Below are positions 1-6,576 of a stretch of DNA of 25,532 nt, in pieces. Source of the stretch: an uncultured Actinomycetes bacterium (GTDB lineage: Bacteria > Actinomycetota > Thermoleophilia > Solirubrobacterales > 70-9); contig CALCIA010000154.1 in assembly GCA_937907435.1 (NCBI GenBank), forward strand, positions 1-25,532, read 5' to 3'. The notes under the pieces are model-generated. The model was not told where the DNA came from. It did not search any database and was given only the letters and a program-made list of their open reading frames with translations. Each line of letters opens with the position of its first letter. The first letter of the stretch is position 1. The position numbers and the translations under genes are program-made.

Positions 1-56
1 GTCGGTGTTGCACAACACGGGAGGAAGCGTGGAGTTCTCGGCATCTCTGTGACGAC

Positions 57-73
57 GTCGGACTCCCGTCACG
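57..73 (+). repeat. Dispersed short repeat, copy 1
   Basis: The 17-mer gtcggactcccgtcacg matches 15 of 17 bases of gtcggacttccgtgacg at 25481-25497. In both places the motif ctccacacct follows within about 70 bases. The similarity is seen directly; that it marks a dispersed intergenic repeat family is inference. Confidence 0.35.
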
Positions 74-141
74 GATCCGTGCCACTCCCGACGCACCCCC
101 GTGACGCCCCCGCGCACGACCCTCCACACCTTCCGCACACC

Positions 142-191
142 CGCCCCTCTCGCCACGGCCACAGCCTGCCCGGGCCGTGGCGAGAGGGGCG
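142..191. terminator. Perfect 19-bp hairpin
   Basis: Arms at 142-160 (cgcccctctcgccacggcc) and 173-191 are perfect reverse complements around a 12-base loop. There is no T-run on either side. It probably acts as a bidirectional terminator or other structured element; the genes it would serve lie partly outside the window. Confidence 0.5.
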
Positions 192-202
192 CGTCCCCTA
201 CC

Positions 203-358
203 CCGGGCGACAGCTTGCGGGGCCTGAACCCTCCCGGGCGACAGCTTGCGAGTCCCCGTCCCTTCCGGGCACCAGCCTGTGGGGCCAGGACCCTCCCGGA
301 CGCCGGCCCGCGCGCCCTGGACCCTCCCCGGGCGCCAGCTTCCCGGCCTCCGTCTCTC
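203..358 (+). repeat. Degenerate 31-bp tandem repeat, five units
   Basis: Units begin with ccggg/ccgga at 203, 234, 265, 296 and 328, giving a period of 31, 31, 31 and 32. Each unit follows the pattern ccgggcgacagcttgcgggg plus about ten pyrimidine-rich bases ending in ccctc. The first two units are closest to each other and the last is most diverged. There are no unique spacers between units, so this is a minisatellite-like array and not a CRISPR. Confidence 0.7.
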
Positions 359-411
359 CTCCAGCCGGTACTCCTCGAGTCAACCATCCAGACACGGGCC
401 CAACAGTGCGT

Positions 412-454
412 CAGCTGTTCTTTATGGCGCTGTGGGGGCCATAAAGAACAGCTG
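412..454. terminator. Perfect 17-bp hairpin downstream of arsR-like gene
   Basis: Arms 412-428 (cagctgttctttatggc) and 438-454 are perfectly complementary with a 9-base loop. The element begins 8 bases beyond the stop codon of the minus-strand ArsR-type gene, the position expected of its transcription terminator. No U-tract follows. Confidence 0.6.
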
Positions 455-462
455 GGCGAGGG

Positions 463-813
463 TCAGCGGTCGAGGAGGCGTTGGAGGCCGGCTAGGCGGG
501 TGTCCCACTCCGCGCCGACGGTGGTGAGCCAGGCGGCGGCGTCGGCGAGGGGGCGGGGGTCGAGCTCGAAGAGGGACTCGCGGCCGCGGCGGCTCTGGGA
601 GACGAGGCCGGCGCGGCCGAGCGTCGCCAGGTGCTTGGCGACCGCCTGGCGGCTGATCGGCAGCTCGGCGGCCAGGCCGGTCGCGGTCGCGCCGCCGCCC
701 GCGGCGAGTGCCGCCACGAGGTGGCGGCGGGTCGGGTCGGCGAGAGCGGCGAAGACCGCGCCCGCCGCGGCGTCGCCGCCGGGCCCGCTCGGTTGGGGGA
801 GAGGCTGCGGCAC
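463..813 (-). CDS. ArsR-family winged-helix transcriptional regulator
   Basis: A 116-aa DNA-binding regulator with an ArsR-type winged helix over roughly residues 16-90. The family opening FAALADPTRRHLVAAL is clear, as is the recognition helix LPISRQAVAKHLATLGRAGL, followed by a wing around SQSRRGRES. It has no cysteine pair for metal sensing and resembles the SdpR-like, non-metal branch that is commonly paired with SRPBCC proteins. The start is a GTG (bases 811-813) seven bases after the stop of the upstream SRPBCC gene, so the two are co-transcribed, in the order SRPBCC then ArsR. The likely operators are the gcaac-N6-gttgc palindromes at 1297-1312 and 1334-1353. The ligand is unknown. Confidence 0.85.
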   Translation of the reverse strand: MPQPLPQPSGPGGDAAAGAVFAALADPTRRHLVAALAAGGGATATGLAAELPISRQAVAKHLATLGRAGLVSQSRRGRESLFELDPRPLADAAAWLTTVGAEWDTRLAGLQRLLDR

Positions 814-820
814 CGTCGCC

Positions 821-1264
821 TCAGGCGAGGACGAGGCGGACGGCGGTGCGCAGGCGGGCCAGCGGTGCGCCCCAGGTCGCGGCGAGGAGCAGCGGGCCGG
901 TGGAGCGGAGCGGGGCGGTCTCGATCACGGTCAGGCGGGTGCGCTCGGCGACGGCGTCCAGGACCAGTTCGACCCGGCTCGACCCGCCGCCTTCGCGGCG
1001 CCAGCTCCAGGCCAGGCGTTCGGCCTCCTCGACCAGCTCGACCTCGCCGCGGCGCTCCTCGCCGTCGGCATAGCGGCAGACGATCGCGCCTCCCGGCTCG
1101 GCCTCGATCTCGACTTCGTCGGCGAGCCACTCGGCCAGGAGCGCCTCCTCGGTCAGAGCGTCCCAGACCTCGGCGGGGGCCGCGTCCAGCTCGACGCTGC
1201 GGCTGACGCGTTCGGCGTCGGCCCGCTCCGCGGCCGGTCCGCGTTCGCTCCTGGGTAGGGTCAT
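821..1264 (-). CDS. SRPBCC (AHSA1/START-like) domain protein
   Basis: A 147-aa single-domain cytoplasmic protein of the SRPBCC fold. The pattern V-x-R-S-V-E-L-x-A-x-P-x-x-V-W-D-A-L-T near the N-terminus, 'LAEWL', and a C-terminal helix after 'GPLLLAATW' are typical of Activator-of-Hsp90-homology-like proteins, which bind small hydrophobic ligands. The start at 1264 is chosen because GAGGAG lies just upstream; the frame is open further upstream but that stretch crosses the operator region and reads as low-quality protein. It is first in a two-gene operon with an ArsR regulator, a frequent pairing whose substrate is usually unknown. Confidence 0.8.
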   Translation of the reverse strand: MTLPRSERGPAAERADAERVSRSVELDAAPAEVWDALTEEALLAEWLADEVEIEAEPGGAIVCRYADGEERRGEVELVEEAERLAWSWRREGGGSSRVELVLDAVAERTRLTVIETAPLRSTGPLLLAATWGAPLARLRTAVRLVLA

Positions 1265-1293
1265 GGGACTGCTCCTCTCGTCTGGAGTACGGA

Positions 1294-1353
1294 TGCGCAA
1301 CTGAATGGTTGCACACGTGCTAGGCTGGGGAACGCGCAACCGATGGGTTGCGC
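1294..1353. promoter_or_regulatory. Paired palindromic operators between SRPBCC/arsR and clpP
   Basis: Two palindromes share the core gcaac-N6-gttgc: 1297-1312 and, extended to gcgcaac-N6-gttgcgc, 1334-1353. Their centres are 39 bp apart, so they fall on nearly the same helix face. They lie in the divergent region between the SRPBCC/ArsR operon and clpP. They are probably ArsR binding sites (inference); the second box is only about 50 bases from the clpP start, so clpP transcription could also be affected. Confidence 0.55.
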
Positions 1354-1401
1354 ATGAAAAGCACGCAAAGCTTCGCGGAACACCGAGAAAGAGAGACAGA
1401 A

Positions 1402-2076
1402 ATGCCACTGGTCCCGATGGTCGTCGAGCAGACCGCTCGCGGTGAGCGCTCCTTCGACATCTACAGCCGCCTGCTCTCGCAGCGGATCATCTTCCTCGGC
1501 GAGCCCGTCACCGAGGATCTGGCCAACCTGATCATCGCCCAGCTGCTGCACCTGGAGGCCGACGATCCCGACAAGGACGTCAGCCTCTACATCAACTCGC
1601 CCGGCGGCTCCGCCTACGCGGGCCTGGCGATCTACGACACGATGCAGTTCATCAAGCCCGACGTGCAGACGATCTGTTACGGGATCGCGATGTCGGCAGG
1701 GTCGCTGATCCTCACCGGTGGGGCGAAAGGCAAGCGGATGGCGCTGCCGAACAGCCGCATCCTCATCCACCAGCCCTCGAGCGGCTTCGAAGGTCAGGCC
1801 TCCGACATCGAGATCCACGCCCGCGAGGTGCTCGAGCTGCGCGACCGCCTGAACCAGATCTACGTCGAGCACACGGGCCAGACGATCGACAAGATCTCCC
1901 TCGACATGGAACGCGACAAATTCTTCAAGCCCGACGAAGCGCGGGAGTACGGGTTGATCGACCGGGTGATCGAGTCCCACGACTTCACCCCGAACCCGAC
2001 TGGCTTCCGCGCCGGCGGCAACGGCGACGGCGGCGGCAGCGACGAGGGCCCGACCGCCGGGGGCGGCACCGCGTAG
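1402..2076 (+). CDS. clpP: ATP-dependent Clp protease proteolytic subunit
   Basis: Serine peptidase ClpP (224 aa), which forms the tetradecameric chamber that degrades proteins delivered by ClpX/ClpC. The catalytic triad is Ser98 (in GIAMSAGS), His123 (LIHQPSSG) and Asp172 (ERDKFF). The oligomer motif YINSPGGS is present at 63-70. The nucleophile context AMSAG differs from the usual AASMG. A Gly-rich tail of about 30 residues (195-224) extends beyond the normal end. The start at 1402 gives the normal N-terminus, MPLVPMVVEQTARGERSFDI; the longer frame from 1348 would begin inside the operator. No clpX or second clpP is adjacent; instead a SprT-like gene follows after 5 bases, probably in the same operon. 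Confidence 0.95.
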   Translation: MPLVPMVVEQTARGERSFDIYSRLLSQRIIFLGEPVTEDLANLIIAQLLHLEADDPDKDVSLYINSPGGSAYAGLAIYDTMQFIKPDVQTICYGIAMSAGSLILTGGAKGKRMALPNSRILIHQPSSGFEGQASDIEIHAREVLELRDRLNQIYVEHTGQTIDKISLDMERDKFFKPDEAREYGLIDRVIESHDFTPNPTGFRAGGNGDGGGSDEGPTAGGGTA

Positions 2077-2081
2077 CGCCG

Positions 2082-2630
2082 GTGCGACTGAGGCGGACGA
2101 AGCGGCGGCCGGCGGGGAAGGAGTCCCCGGCGGGGAAGCGGCAGCCGCCGGAGCGCGCGCCGTCGCCGGTCAAGCGGACGGCCCCGGCAAGGCGGCCGCC
2201 CGCCTACTTCACGGTCGCCGGGATCCGGCTCGATCTCGAGCTCGAGCGGCTGCGCGGGCTGCCGGCCTTCGCCGACGGCCCGCTGACGAAGAGGCGCCCG
2301 GAGCTGAAGGTGCGGCGGGCGAGCACGCGGCCGAACCGGGTCGGCTTCGCGGTTCCCGCCGAACACCGCCTGCAGGTGACGGCGTACCCAGGGATCCGCC
2401 CCGGCGACGTGCTGGAGACGCTGCTCCACGAGCTCGTCCACCTGCACGTCGGCCGCGCCCGCGAGGCGCACGCCTGGCACGGGCGGACCTTCAAGACGAC
2501 GCTGGCGCGGGCGATGGAGGAGGCCTACGGCGTCCGCGGCGTCGGCGCCCGAAGCACCTTGCACGGCGCCTACGCCGAGGCGATCGAGCGCCTGCGGGCG
2601 AAGCCGCAGCTGGAGATGGACCTGGCCTGA
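2082..2630 (+). CDS. SprT-like zinc metalloprotein
   Basis: A 182-aa protein with a SprT-like domain: HELVH at 116-120 supplies two zinc-binding histidines and the catalytic Glu, and a downstream HGRTF (133-137) matches the family's HGxxF motif, whose His is the third ligand. The first 40 residues are a disordered Lys/Arg/Pro-rich stretch that may bind nucleic acid. SprT-like domains in eukaryotic Spartan cleave DNA-protein crosslinks; the role of the short bacterial members is not established. The GTG start lies 5 bases after the clpP stop, so the two are likely co-transcribed, which would link two proteolysis-related proteins. Confidence 0.75.
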   Translation: MRLRRTKRRPAGKESPAGKRQPPERAPSPVKRTAPARRPPAYFTVAGIRLDLELERLRGLPAFADGPLTKRRPELKVRRASTRPNRVGFAVPAEHRLQVTAYPGIRPGDVLETLLHELVHLHVGRAREAHAWHGRTFKTTLARAMEEAYGVRGVGARSTLHGAYAEAIERLRAKPQLEMDLA

Positions 2631-2640
2631 CGGTCATCGC

Positions 2641-2675
2641 CTGCAATTACCCCCGCCGGCGAGGGGTAAATGCAG
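2641..2675. terminator. Bidirectional terminator hairpin
   Basis: Arms 2641-2653 (ctgcaattacccc) and 2663-2675 (ggggtaaatgcag) pair with one mismatch across a 9-base loop. It sits in the 49-base gap between convergent genes ending at 2630 and 2680, where it can serve both strands. Confidence 0.65.
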
Positions 2676-2679
2676 ACGG

Positions 2680-3072
2680 TCAGCCGAGGCGACGGACGGC
2701 CCAGGCGCCGACGACGGCCGCGGCGCCGCCGGAGAGGATGCCCTGGACGGAGGCGCGGCCCGCGGCGGGGTCACGGCCGGCGATGCCGAAGCTGATCGCG
2801 TCGCCAAGGTCGACCGCGGCCGCCACCGCGGCGGTCTCGCACAGCCGCGCCCGGTCGTCGCGGACGGCGAGGGTGAGGAGGCCGAGCGCGATGTCGCGTC
2901 CGCCGGTGATCCGGGTGAGGGCGCGGGCCGAAGTGTCGGACGCGTCGAAGCCGAGGATCCTCAGCGCGGGCCGCGTGGCGAGCAGCGCGCCGGCTCCGAG
3001 CGCGATCCGCCCGCCGGCGATCCCGAGCACGGCGGCGCGGGCGAGCGGGTCGGGCTTGCGGCGGCGGCGCAT
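2680..3072 (-). CDS. Small membrane protein, DUF4267-like
   Basis: A 130-aa protein with a basic N-terminus (MRRRRKPDP) and about four hydrophobic segments (roughly residues 12-35, 58-70, 79-98 and 108-127). The pattern R-I-A-L-G near the start and G-G-R-D-I-A-L-G-L at 57-65 recalls small actinobacterial integral membrane proteins of the DUF4267 type, whose function is unknown. The ATG at 3070-3072 is the only good start. It is divergent from the glycosylase gene with a 75-base gap. The family assignment is from memory of the motif and moderately sure; membrane location is well supported. Confidence 0.6.
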   Translation of the reverse strand: MRRRRKPDPLARAAVLGIAGGRIALGAGALLATRPALRILGFDASDTSARALTRITGGRDIALGLLTLAVRDDRARLCETAAVAAAVDLGDAISFGIAGRDPAAGRASVQGILSGGAAAVVGAWAVRRLG

Positions 3073-3147
3073 CCCGCAAACCTAGTCGGCCCGGCCGCGC
3101 CGCGCGAGCGAGGCGGGCCGGAGGCGTCCGCCGGTAATCATGGGGAC

Positions 3148-3909
3148 ATGGCCGAGGGCGACACGATCCTGCGCGCGAAGCGCCGGCTCGCCGACGCGCT
3201 GGCCGGCCAGGCGGTCGCCGTCAGCGCGCCCAACCCGCGCGGCCGGGCCGCCGGGATCGAGCGCCTCGACGGCCGCACCCTGGCGGGGGTCGACGCGCAC
3301 GGCAAGCACCTCCCCTTCGACTTCGGCGACCTCGTCCTCCACAGCCACCTGGGGATGAGCGGCGGCTGGCACGTCTACGAGCGCGGCGCGCGCTGGCATC
3401 GGCCGCGCTCCTCGGCCTGGGCGGTGCTCGGCGGCGAGCGCGCCGACGCGGTCCAGTTCGGCGGCCCGACCCTCCGGGTCCTGCGCGCGAGCCGCGTCGC
3501 GATCGACCCCCAGCTCGCCCGCCTCGGCCCCGACATCCTCGCCGAGGATCTCGACCTCGACCGGATCCTCGCCAGGTTTCGCGCTGCCGGCCAGTCCCGC
3601 ACCCTCGGCGACGCGCTCCTCGACCAGCACCTCACCGCCGGCATCGGCAACATCTTCAAGAGCGAGGCGTGCTGGGCCGCCCGCATCGACCCCTGGCACA
3701 AGCTCGTCGAGGTGAGCGACGACGACCTCCGCGCGGTCCTCCAGGCCGCCCGCGAGCAGATGCTCGCCGCGGTCGAGCTCGGCGACCGCCACCGCTTCCA
3801 CGTCTACAAGCACCGCGGTCCCTGCTCCCGCTGCCGCGGCACCGTCCGCCATCGCGGACAGGGCGACGCCAACCGCACCACCTGGTGGTGCGGGCGCTGC
3901 CAGGTCTGA
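3148..3909 (+). CDS. Fpg/Nei-family DNA glycosylase (Nei2-like), P2A variant
   Basis: A 253-aa base-excision repair protein of the Fpg/Nei family. Visible parts: N-terminal MAEGDT with the conserved catalytic Glu3; Lys53 in a 'HGKHLPF' hairpin; the helix-two-turn-helix loop GIGNIFKSE; and a C-terminal zinc finger with Cys226, Cys229, Cys248 and Cys251 around the DNA-binding NRTTWWC segment. The odd point is residue 2: the nucleophilic proline that forms the Schiff base in classical Fpg/Nei enzymes is alanine here (ATG GCC GAG). The ATG is preceded by TGGGGAC and a TAATCA sequence, so the start is not in doubt. It could be a glycosylase using a different nucleophile, as in NEIL3 which has Val2, or a non-catalytic lesion binder. 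Confidence 0.85.
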   Translation: MAEGDTILRAKRRLADALAGQAVAVSAPNPRGRAAGIERLDGRTLAGVDAHGKHLPFDFGDLVLHSHLGMSGGWHVYERGARWHRPRSSAWAVLGGERADAVQFGGPTLRVLRASRVAIDPQLARLGPDILAEDLDLDRILARFRAAGQSRTLGDALLDQHLTAGIGNIFKSEACWAARIDPWHKLVEVSDDDLRAVLQAAREQMLAAVELGDRHRFHVYKHRGPCSRCRGTVRHRGQGDANRTTWWCGRCQV

Positions 3910-3924
3910 GCGCCGGCGCGGCGC
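3910..3924. terminator. Short hairpin at convergent gene junction
   Basis: GCGCCG-GCG-CGGCGC forms a 6-bp stem in the 16-base gap between the glycosylase stop (3909) and the convergent acetyltransferase stop (3926). It could stop transcription from both sides; the short stem and missing T-run keep confidence low. Confidence 0.35.
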
Positions 3925-3925
3925 C

Positions 3926-4357
3926 CTATGGCAGGTTCTTGACGAAGCGGCTGCGGCTGGTCTGGAGCTCGTACCCGACCGAGGCCCAGAAGGCCATCGC
4001 GCCCTCCTTGTGGGATTCGGCGATCGCGTTGAGCCGGTGGGCGCCGAGCGCTCCCAGGCGCTCCTCGCCGGCCCGCACCAGGGCGGTGGCGAGCCCGTTG
4101 CGCCGGTGGGCGGGGTCGACGGCGAGCCGGTAGAAGGTCGCGCGCCAGCCGTCCCAGCCGACGATCAGCGTGCCGACGATCACCCCGCCCGCCTCGGCGA
4201 CGATCAGCGCCTCCGGGTCGCGCTCCAGCAGCCCGCGCAGATCCTCGACCGATTCGGTGCTCGACGGCGAGGCCTCCGCCCGGCGCCACAGGTCGAGCGC
4301 CGCCTCGACATCGTCGAGGTGGCCGTTGCGGAGCAGGGGAGCCGACGGGTCATTCAT
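3926..4357 (-). CDS. GNAT-family N-acetyltransferase
   Basis: A 143-aa single-domain acetyltransferase. Motif A for acetyl-CoA binding is clear at about residues 78-92: LAVDPAHRRNGLATALV, with the R-x-x-G-x-A signature. Motif B follows with an AFWASVGYEL-type segment near the C-terminus. The acceptor substrate is not evident. The start at 4357 is chosen because the frame further upstream runs straight through the tRNA-Thr gene. Only 14 bases separate the tRNA 3' end from the ATG and no good Shine-Dalgarno is present, so the gene may be transcribed together with the tRNA or from a start very close to the ATG. Confidence 0.85.
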   Translation of the reverse strand: MNDPSAPLLRNGHLDDVEAALDLWRRAEASPSSTESVEDLRGLLERDPEALIVAEAGGVIVGTLIVGWDGWRATFYRLAVDPAHRRNGLATALVRAGEERLGALGAHRLNAIAESHKEGAMAFWASVGYELQTSRSRFVKNLP

Positions 4358-4371
4358 GAAGGGCGGGGGAG

Positions 4372-4444
4372 AGCCGACGATCGGACTTGAACCGATGACC
4401 CCTTCATTACGAATGAAGTGCTCTACCAACTGAGCTACGCCGGC
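4372..4444 (-). tRNA. tRNA-Thr (CGT anticodon)
   Basis: On the minus strand the sequence folds as a complete cloverleaf of 73 bases: acceptor GCCGGCG/CGTCGGC (one G-T pair), D-arm GCTC/GAGC, anticodon arm CTTCA-TTCGTAA-TGAAG with anticodon CGT, T-arm ATCGG-TTCAAGT-CCGAT, discriminator T. The CCA end is not encoded (the next bases are CTC). CGT reads ACG threonine codons. The acetyltransferase gene follows directly downstream. Confidence 0.95.
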
Positions 4445-4454
4445 GCGGTCGCCC

Positions 4455-4460
4455 ATTCTA
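4455..4460 (-). promoter_or_regulatory. Putative -10 box for tRNA-Thr
   Basis: TAGAAT on the minus strand, 10 bases before the tRNA 5' end, fits a -10 element. No clear -35 box is seen 17-18 bases further upstream. Confidence 0.35.
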
Positions 4461-4729
4461 AGCCAAGGATCGACTCGCTTAGGGCAGGCCGGGAGAGGGC
4501 TGAAACTCAAGGCAATTCACAGGCCGAGTCGGCGGGCGTCACCCAGTTGGAGCCGTGGGGGCGCACCGTCGGTCTCGCCGCTCAGGGACCGAGCACAAGC
4601 AAGGGCGGCTGCGAGGCGTTACGGTTGTAGGTGCCCGTTGGGAACGGGAGTGGGATGAACAGGGAATCAGGGATTAGCTGCATGCCGCAGAACGCACGGA
4701 TGATCGGCGTCCTCCAAGCGCCTTCGGGG
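4461..4729. other. Intergenic region without a recognised gene
   Basis: Roughly 270 bases between tRNA-Thr and the XRE gene, both read leftward. A small hairpin CCCGTT-GGG-AACGGG lies at 634-648 past base 4000 (4634-4648) and might end XRE transcription. The DNA around 4640-4710 is richer in A/T than its surroundings. A minus-strand open frame crosses it but has no start or family resemblance I trust. Confidence 0.4.
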
Positions 4730-5008
4730 CTATGCGCCTCCCTCGCCCGGGGCCTTCTCGACCGCACGCTCGTATGCCGCGGCGAGGTCAGCGAGACTCA
4801 GCCCCAGGCCATCTCCGAGCAGTTGCATGACCAGCAGCCAGCCGGGGTTGTTCTTGCTTCGCTCGATGTCGGAGACCTGGCTCTCGGTGATCCCCGCGGC
4901 GGTGGCGACCTCGATCTGTTTCAGCCCCTTGGCTTCGCGCAGCTCGCGCAACGCCTGGCCCAGGCAGACGAGCGCGGCCGGGGGCTCCTCGTATTTGGCG
5001 CGCGGCAT
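4730..5008 (-). CDS. XRE-family helix-turn-helix regulator
   Basis: A 92-aa protein that is almost only a Cro/C1-type HTH domain (residues 16-80). The canonical pattern is visible: LRELREAKGLKQIEVATAAGI, then TESQVSDIERSKNNPGW and a last helix L-x-x-L-G-x-x-L. There is no sensor domain, so it probably acts as a dimeric repressor or modulator. The start is ATG at 5008 with a GGAGG unusually close (one base). It is divergent from the first double-TetR gene, and the shared 100-base region contains a direct repeat that could be its operator. Confidence 0.85.
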   Translation of the reverse strand: MPRAKYEEPPAALVCLGQALRELREAKGLKQIEVATAAGITESQVSDIERSKNNPGWLLVMQLLGDGLGLSLADLAAAYERAVEKAPGEGGA

Positions 5009-5023
5009 GCCTCCACGCTGCCT

Positions 5024-5064
5024 GTCACAGATTCGTCACACTTACAGAAAGAACGAAGTATGAT
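5024..5064. promoter_or_regulatory. Divergent control region: direct repeat and -10 box
   Basis: gtcaca occurs at 5024-5029 and again at 5035-5040, spaced exactly 11 bp, one helical turn. A plus-strand TATGAT at 5059-5064 fits a -10 box for the double-TetR gene; its -35 (about tcacac at 5036-5041) would overlap the repeat. Binding of XRE or TetR here would control both genes. The sites are visible; their role is inferred. Confidence 0.35.
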
Positions 5065-5112
5065 CGGGCCGACGTCGAGGGCATGGGTGCCCGGGACCAG
5101 GGAGAGGGGAAC

Positions 5113-6576
5113 TTGAACAAGCCAACGTCGCGGGGCGCGGGGCAGGGAACCGCCGCGCCGAATAAACGTGCGGATAGGCAGGACAAAGCGGCGCCGGCCG
5201 GTCGTCGGGAGCCGCTCTATCCGCAGCTCAAGGCACGGCCGGGCGCCGATCGCGAGGCGGTGCGCGCCGACCAGCGGGCGCGCCTGCACGGGGCGATGAT
5301 CGAGGGGGTCGCCGAGTACGGCTACACCGGGATCACGACCCGCCGCCTGCGGACGCTCGCCGGGGTCAGCGCGAGGACGATCTATGAGCACTTCCCGAGC
5401 AAGGAGGCCTACTTCCTCGCCACTTACGACCAGGTGGTGTATGAGGGGATGGGGCGGATTCAGGCGGCCTACCGGGCCGGCGACGTAACCGAGCGCGACT
5501 GGAGCGCCGGGCTCTGCCGCGCCTTCGAAGCCTTCACCGCGGAGATCATCGAGCGACCGAAGCCGACCCGCCTCGCGCTGCTCGACGTGTTGGCCGCGGG
5601 GCCTGCGGCTCGCGAACGGGTCGAGCACGCCGAAGCGGTCTTCGCCCGGATGGTCTCCCAGAGCTTTGCCCAGGCGCCCGAGGAGGTGGCTATGCCCCAG
5701 TCGCTGCTGCTCAGCCTGGTCGGCGGCATCTGGTTCGTCACCCGCAGCCGCCTCCTGCGCGGCCGCCCGACAGCGATCAAGGGCTCCGGGCAGGAGCTTT
5801 TCGAATGGATGCTCACCTACCGCGACCCGGCGGTCGAGGCGCTGCCACGGCGGGCACCCGTGCCGGCCCCGGCCCGCGCCAGTCGGTCCCGCCCCAAGGA
5901 CGACGAGCGGACGAGGCTCCTTCGCGCGGTCGCCGGGCTGGCCGCCGGCGGCGGGCTGCCGGGCCTCACCCCCGGCCAGATCACCCACCGCGCCGAAGTC
6001 CACGCCGACGCCTTCGCGGCGCATTTCCCGACCGTGAACGACTGCTTCTTCGCCTCGCTCGAACTGATGAGCGTCGAGGCCGTGGCGCGCGCCCTGCGCG
6101 AGAGCGAAGGCGCGCCGGACTGGCCGCGGGCGCTCTGCCGCTCGGTCCGCGCCCTGCTCTGCCAGATCGCCGAAGACCCGACATTCGCCCGCGCCGCCTT
6201 CGTCGCGGTCTACGCGGCCGGTCCCTCTGGAACCCAGCGCCGAGCCGAGCTGATGCGCTCCTTCGCGGCGCTCCTCGCGCGCCAGGCGCCGCAGGGCGCC
6301 AAGCCGAGCGCGCTGGTCGCCGAGGCGATCGTCGGCTCGGTCTGGAGCATCGCCCATCGCCACGTCGTCCACGACCGCGCCCTCATGCTGCCCTCGCTCT
6401 GGCCCCACGCGGCTTATCTGGCGCTGGCGCCGATCGTCGGCGCCGAGGCGGCCGTGGAGGCGATCCGGGCGGAGATCGGCGCCCTCGATCATCTTGCTGT
6501 GGGTCGCCCCTCCGCGATTGCTGCCGCTTCGGCGAGTCGCCCTGCGGCAGCTGCGGCGCCCGCCGCCCCGAGGTAG
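5113..6576 (+). CDS. Tandem (double) TetR-family regulator
   Basis: A 487-aa protein carrying two TetR-like units in one chain. The first HTH is at about residues 55-100: ITTRRLRTLAGVSARTIYEHF then PSKEAYFLATYD, an excellent match. A TetR-type ligand domain follows, then an Ala/Pro/Arg linker (about 240-262) and a second, more diverged TetR unit starting with ERTRLLRAVAGLAAGG and LTPGQITHRAEVHADAF. TetR proteins are normally about 200 aa homodimers, so this chain could be an intramolecular dimer with unequal halves. I chose the TTG at 5113, 3 to 12 bases after GGAGAGGGG; an in-frame ATG at 5083 is the alternative and would add 10 residues. The 3' end overlaps the convergent gene by 88 bases. 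Confidence 0.8.
   Translation: MNKPTSRGAGQGTAAPNKRADRQDKAAPAGRREPLYPQLKARPGADREAVRADQRARLHGAMIEGVAEYGYTGITTRRLRTLAGVSARTIYEHFPSKEAYFLATYDQVVYEGMGRIQAAYRAGDVTERDWSAGLCRAFEAFTAEIIERPKPTRLALLDVLAAGPAARERVEHAEAVFARMVSQSFAQAPEEVAMPQSLLLSLVGGIWFVTRSRLLRGRPTAIKGSGQELFEWMLTYRDPAVEALPRRAPVPAPARASRSRPKDDERTRLLRAVAGLAAGGGLPGLTPGQITHRAEVHADAFAAHFPTVNDCFFASLELMSVEAVARALRESEGAPDWPRALCRSVRALLCQIAEDPTFARAAFVAVYAAGPSGTQRRAELMRSFAALLARQAPQGAKPSALVAEAIVGSVWSIAHRHVVHDRALMLPSLWPHAAYLALAPIVGAEAAVEAIRAEIGALDHLAVGRPSAIAAASASRPAAAAAPAAPR

Larger units (their letters stand above)
1..462. other. Non-coding region with palindromes and tandem repeats
   Basis: No convincing gene is seen in these 460 bases; the open frames here are short on codon structure and built from repeat units. 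The stretch holds a small palindrome at 5-18 (GTGTTG-CA-CAACAC), a perfect 12-bp palindrome CACGGATCCGTG at 70-81, a 19-bp hairpin (142-191), a 31-bp tandem repeat (203-358) and a 17-bp hairpin (412-454). The segment at 57-73 resembles one at 25481-25497. The gene upstream of the window cannot be judged. Confidence 0.6.

Noticed and set aside
203..358. CRISPR array
   Set aside because: Units are adjacent 31-bp tandem repeats with no unique spacers, and no cas genes are present.
4358..4510. N-terminal extension of the acetyltransferase
   Set aside because: The extension translates tRNA-Thr (the familiar GVAQLVEH-type artefact); the gene starts at 4357.
4582..4767. Minus-strand ORF of 61 codons
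   Set aside because: It overlaps the XRE gene, has no credible start signal and no family resemblance.
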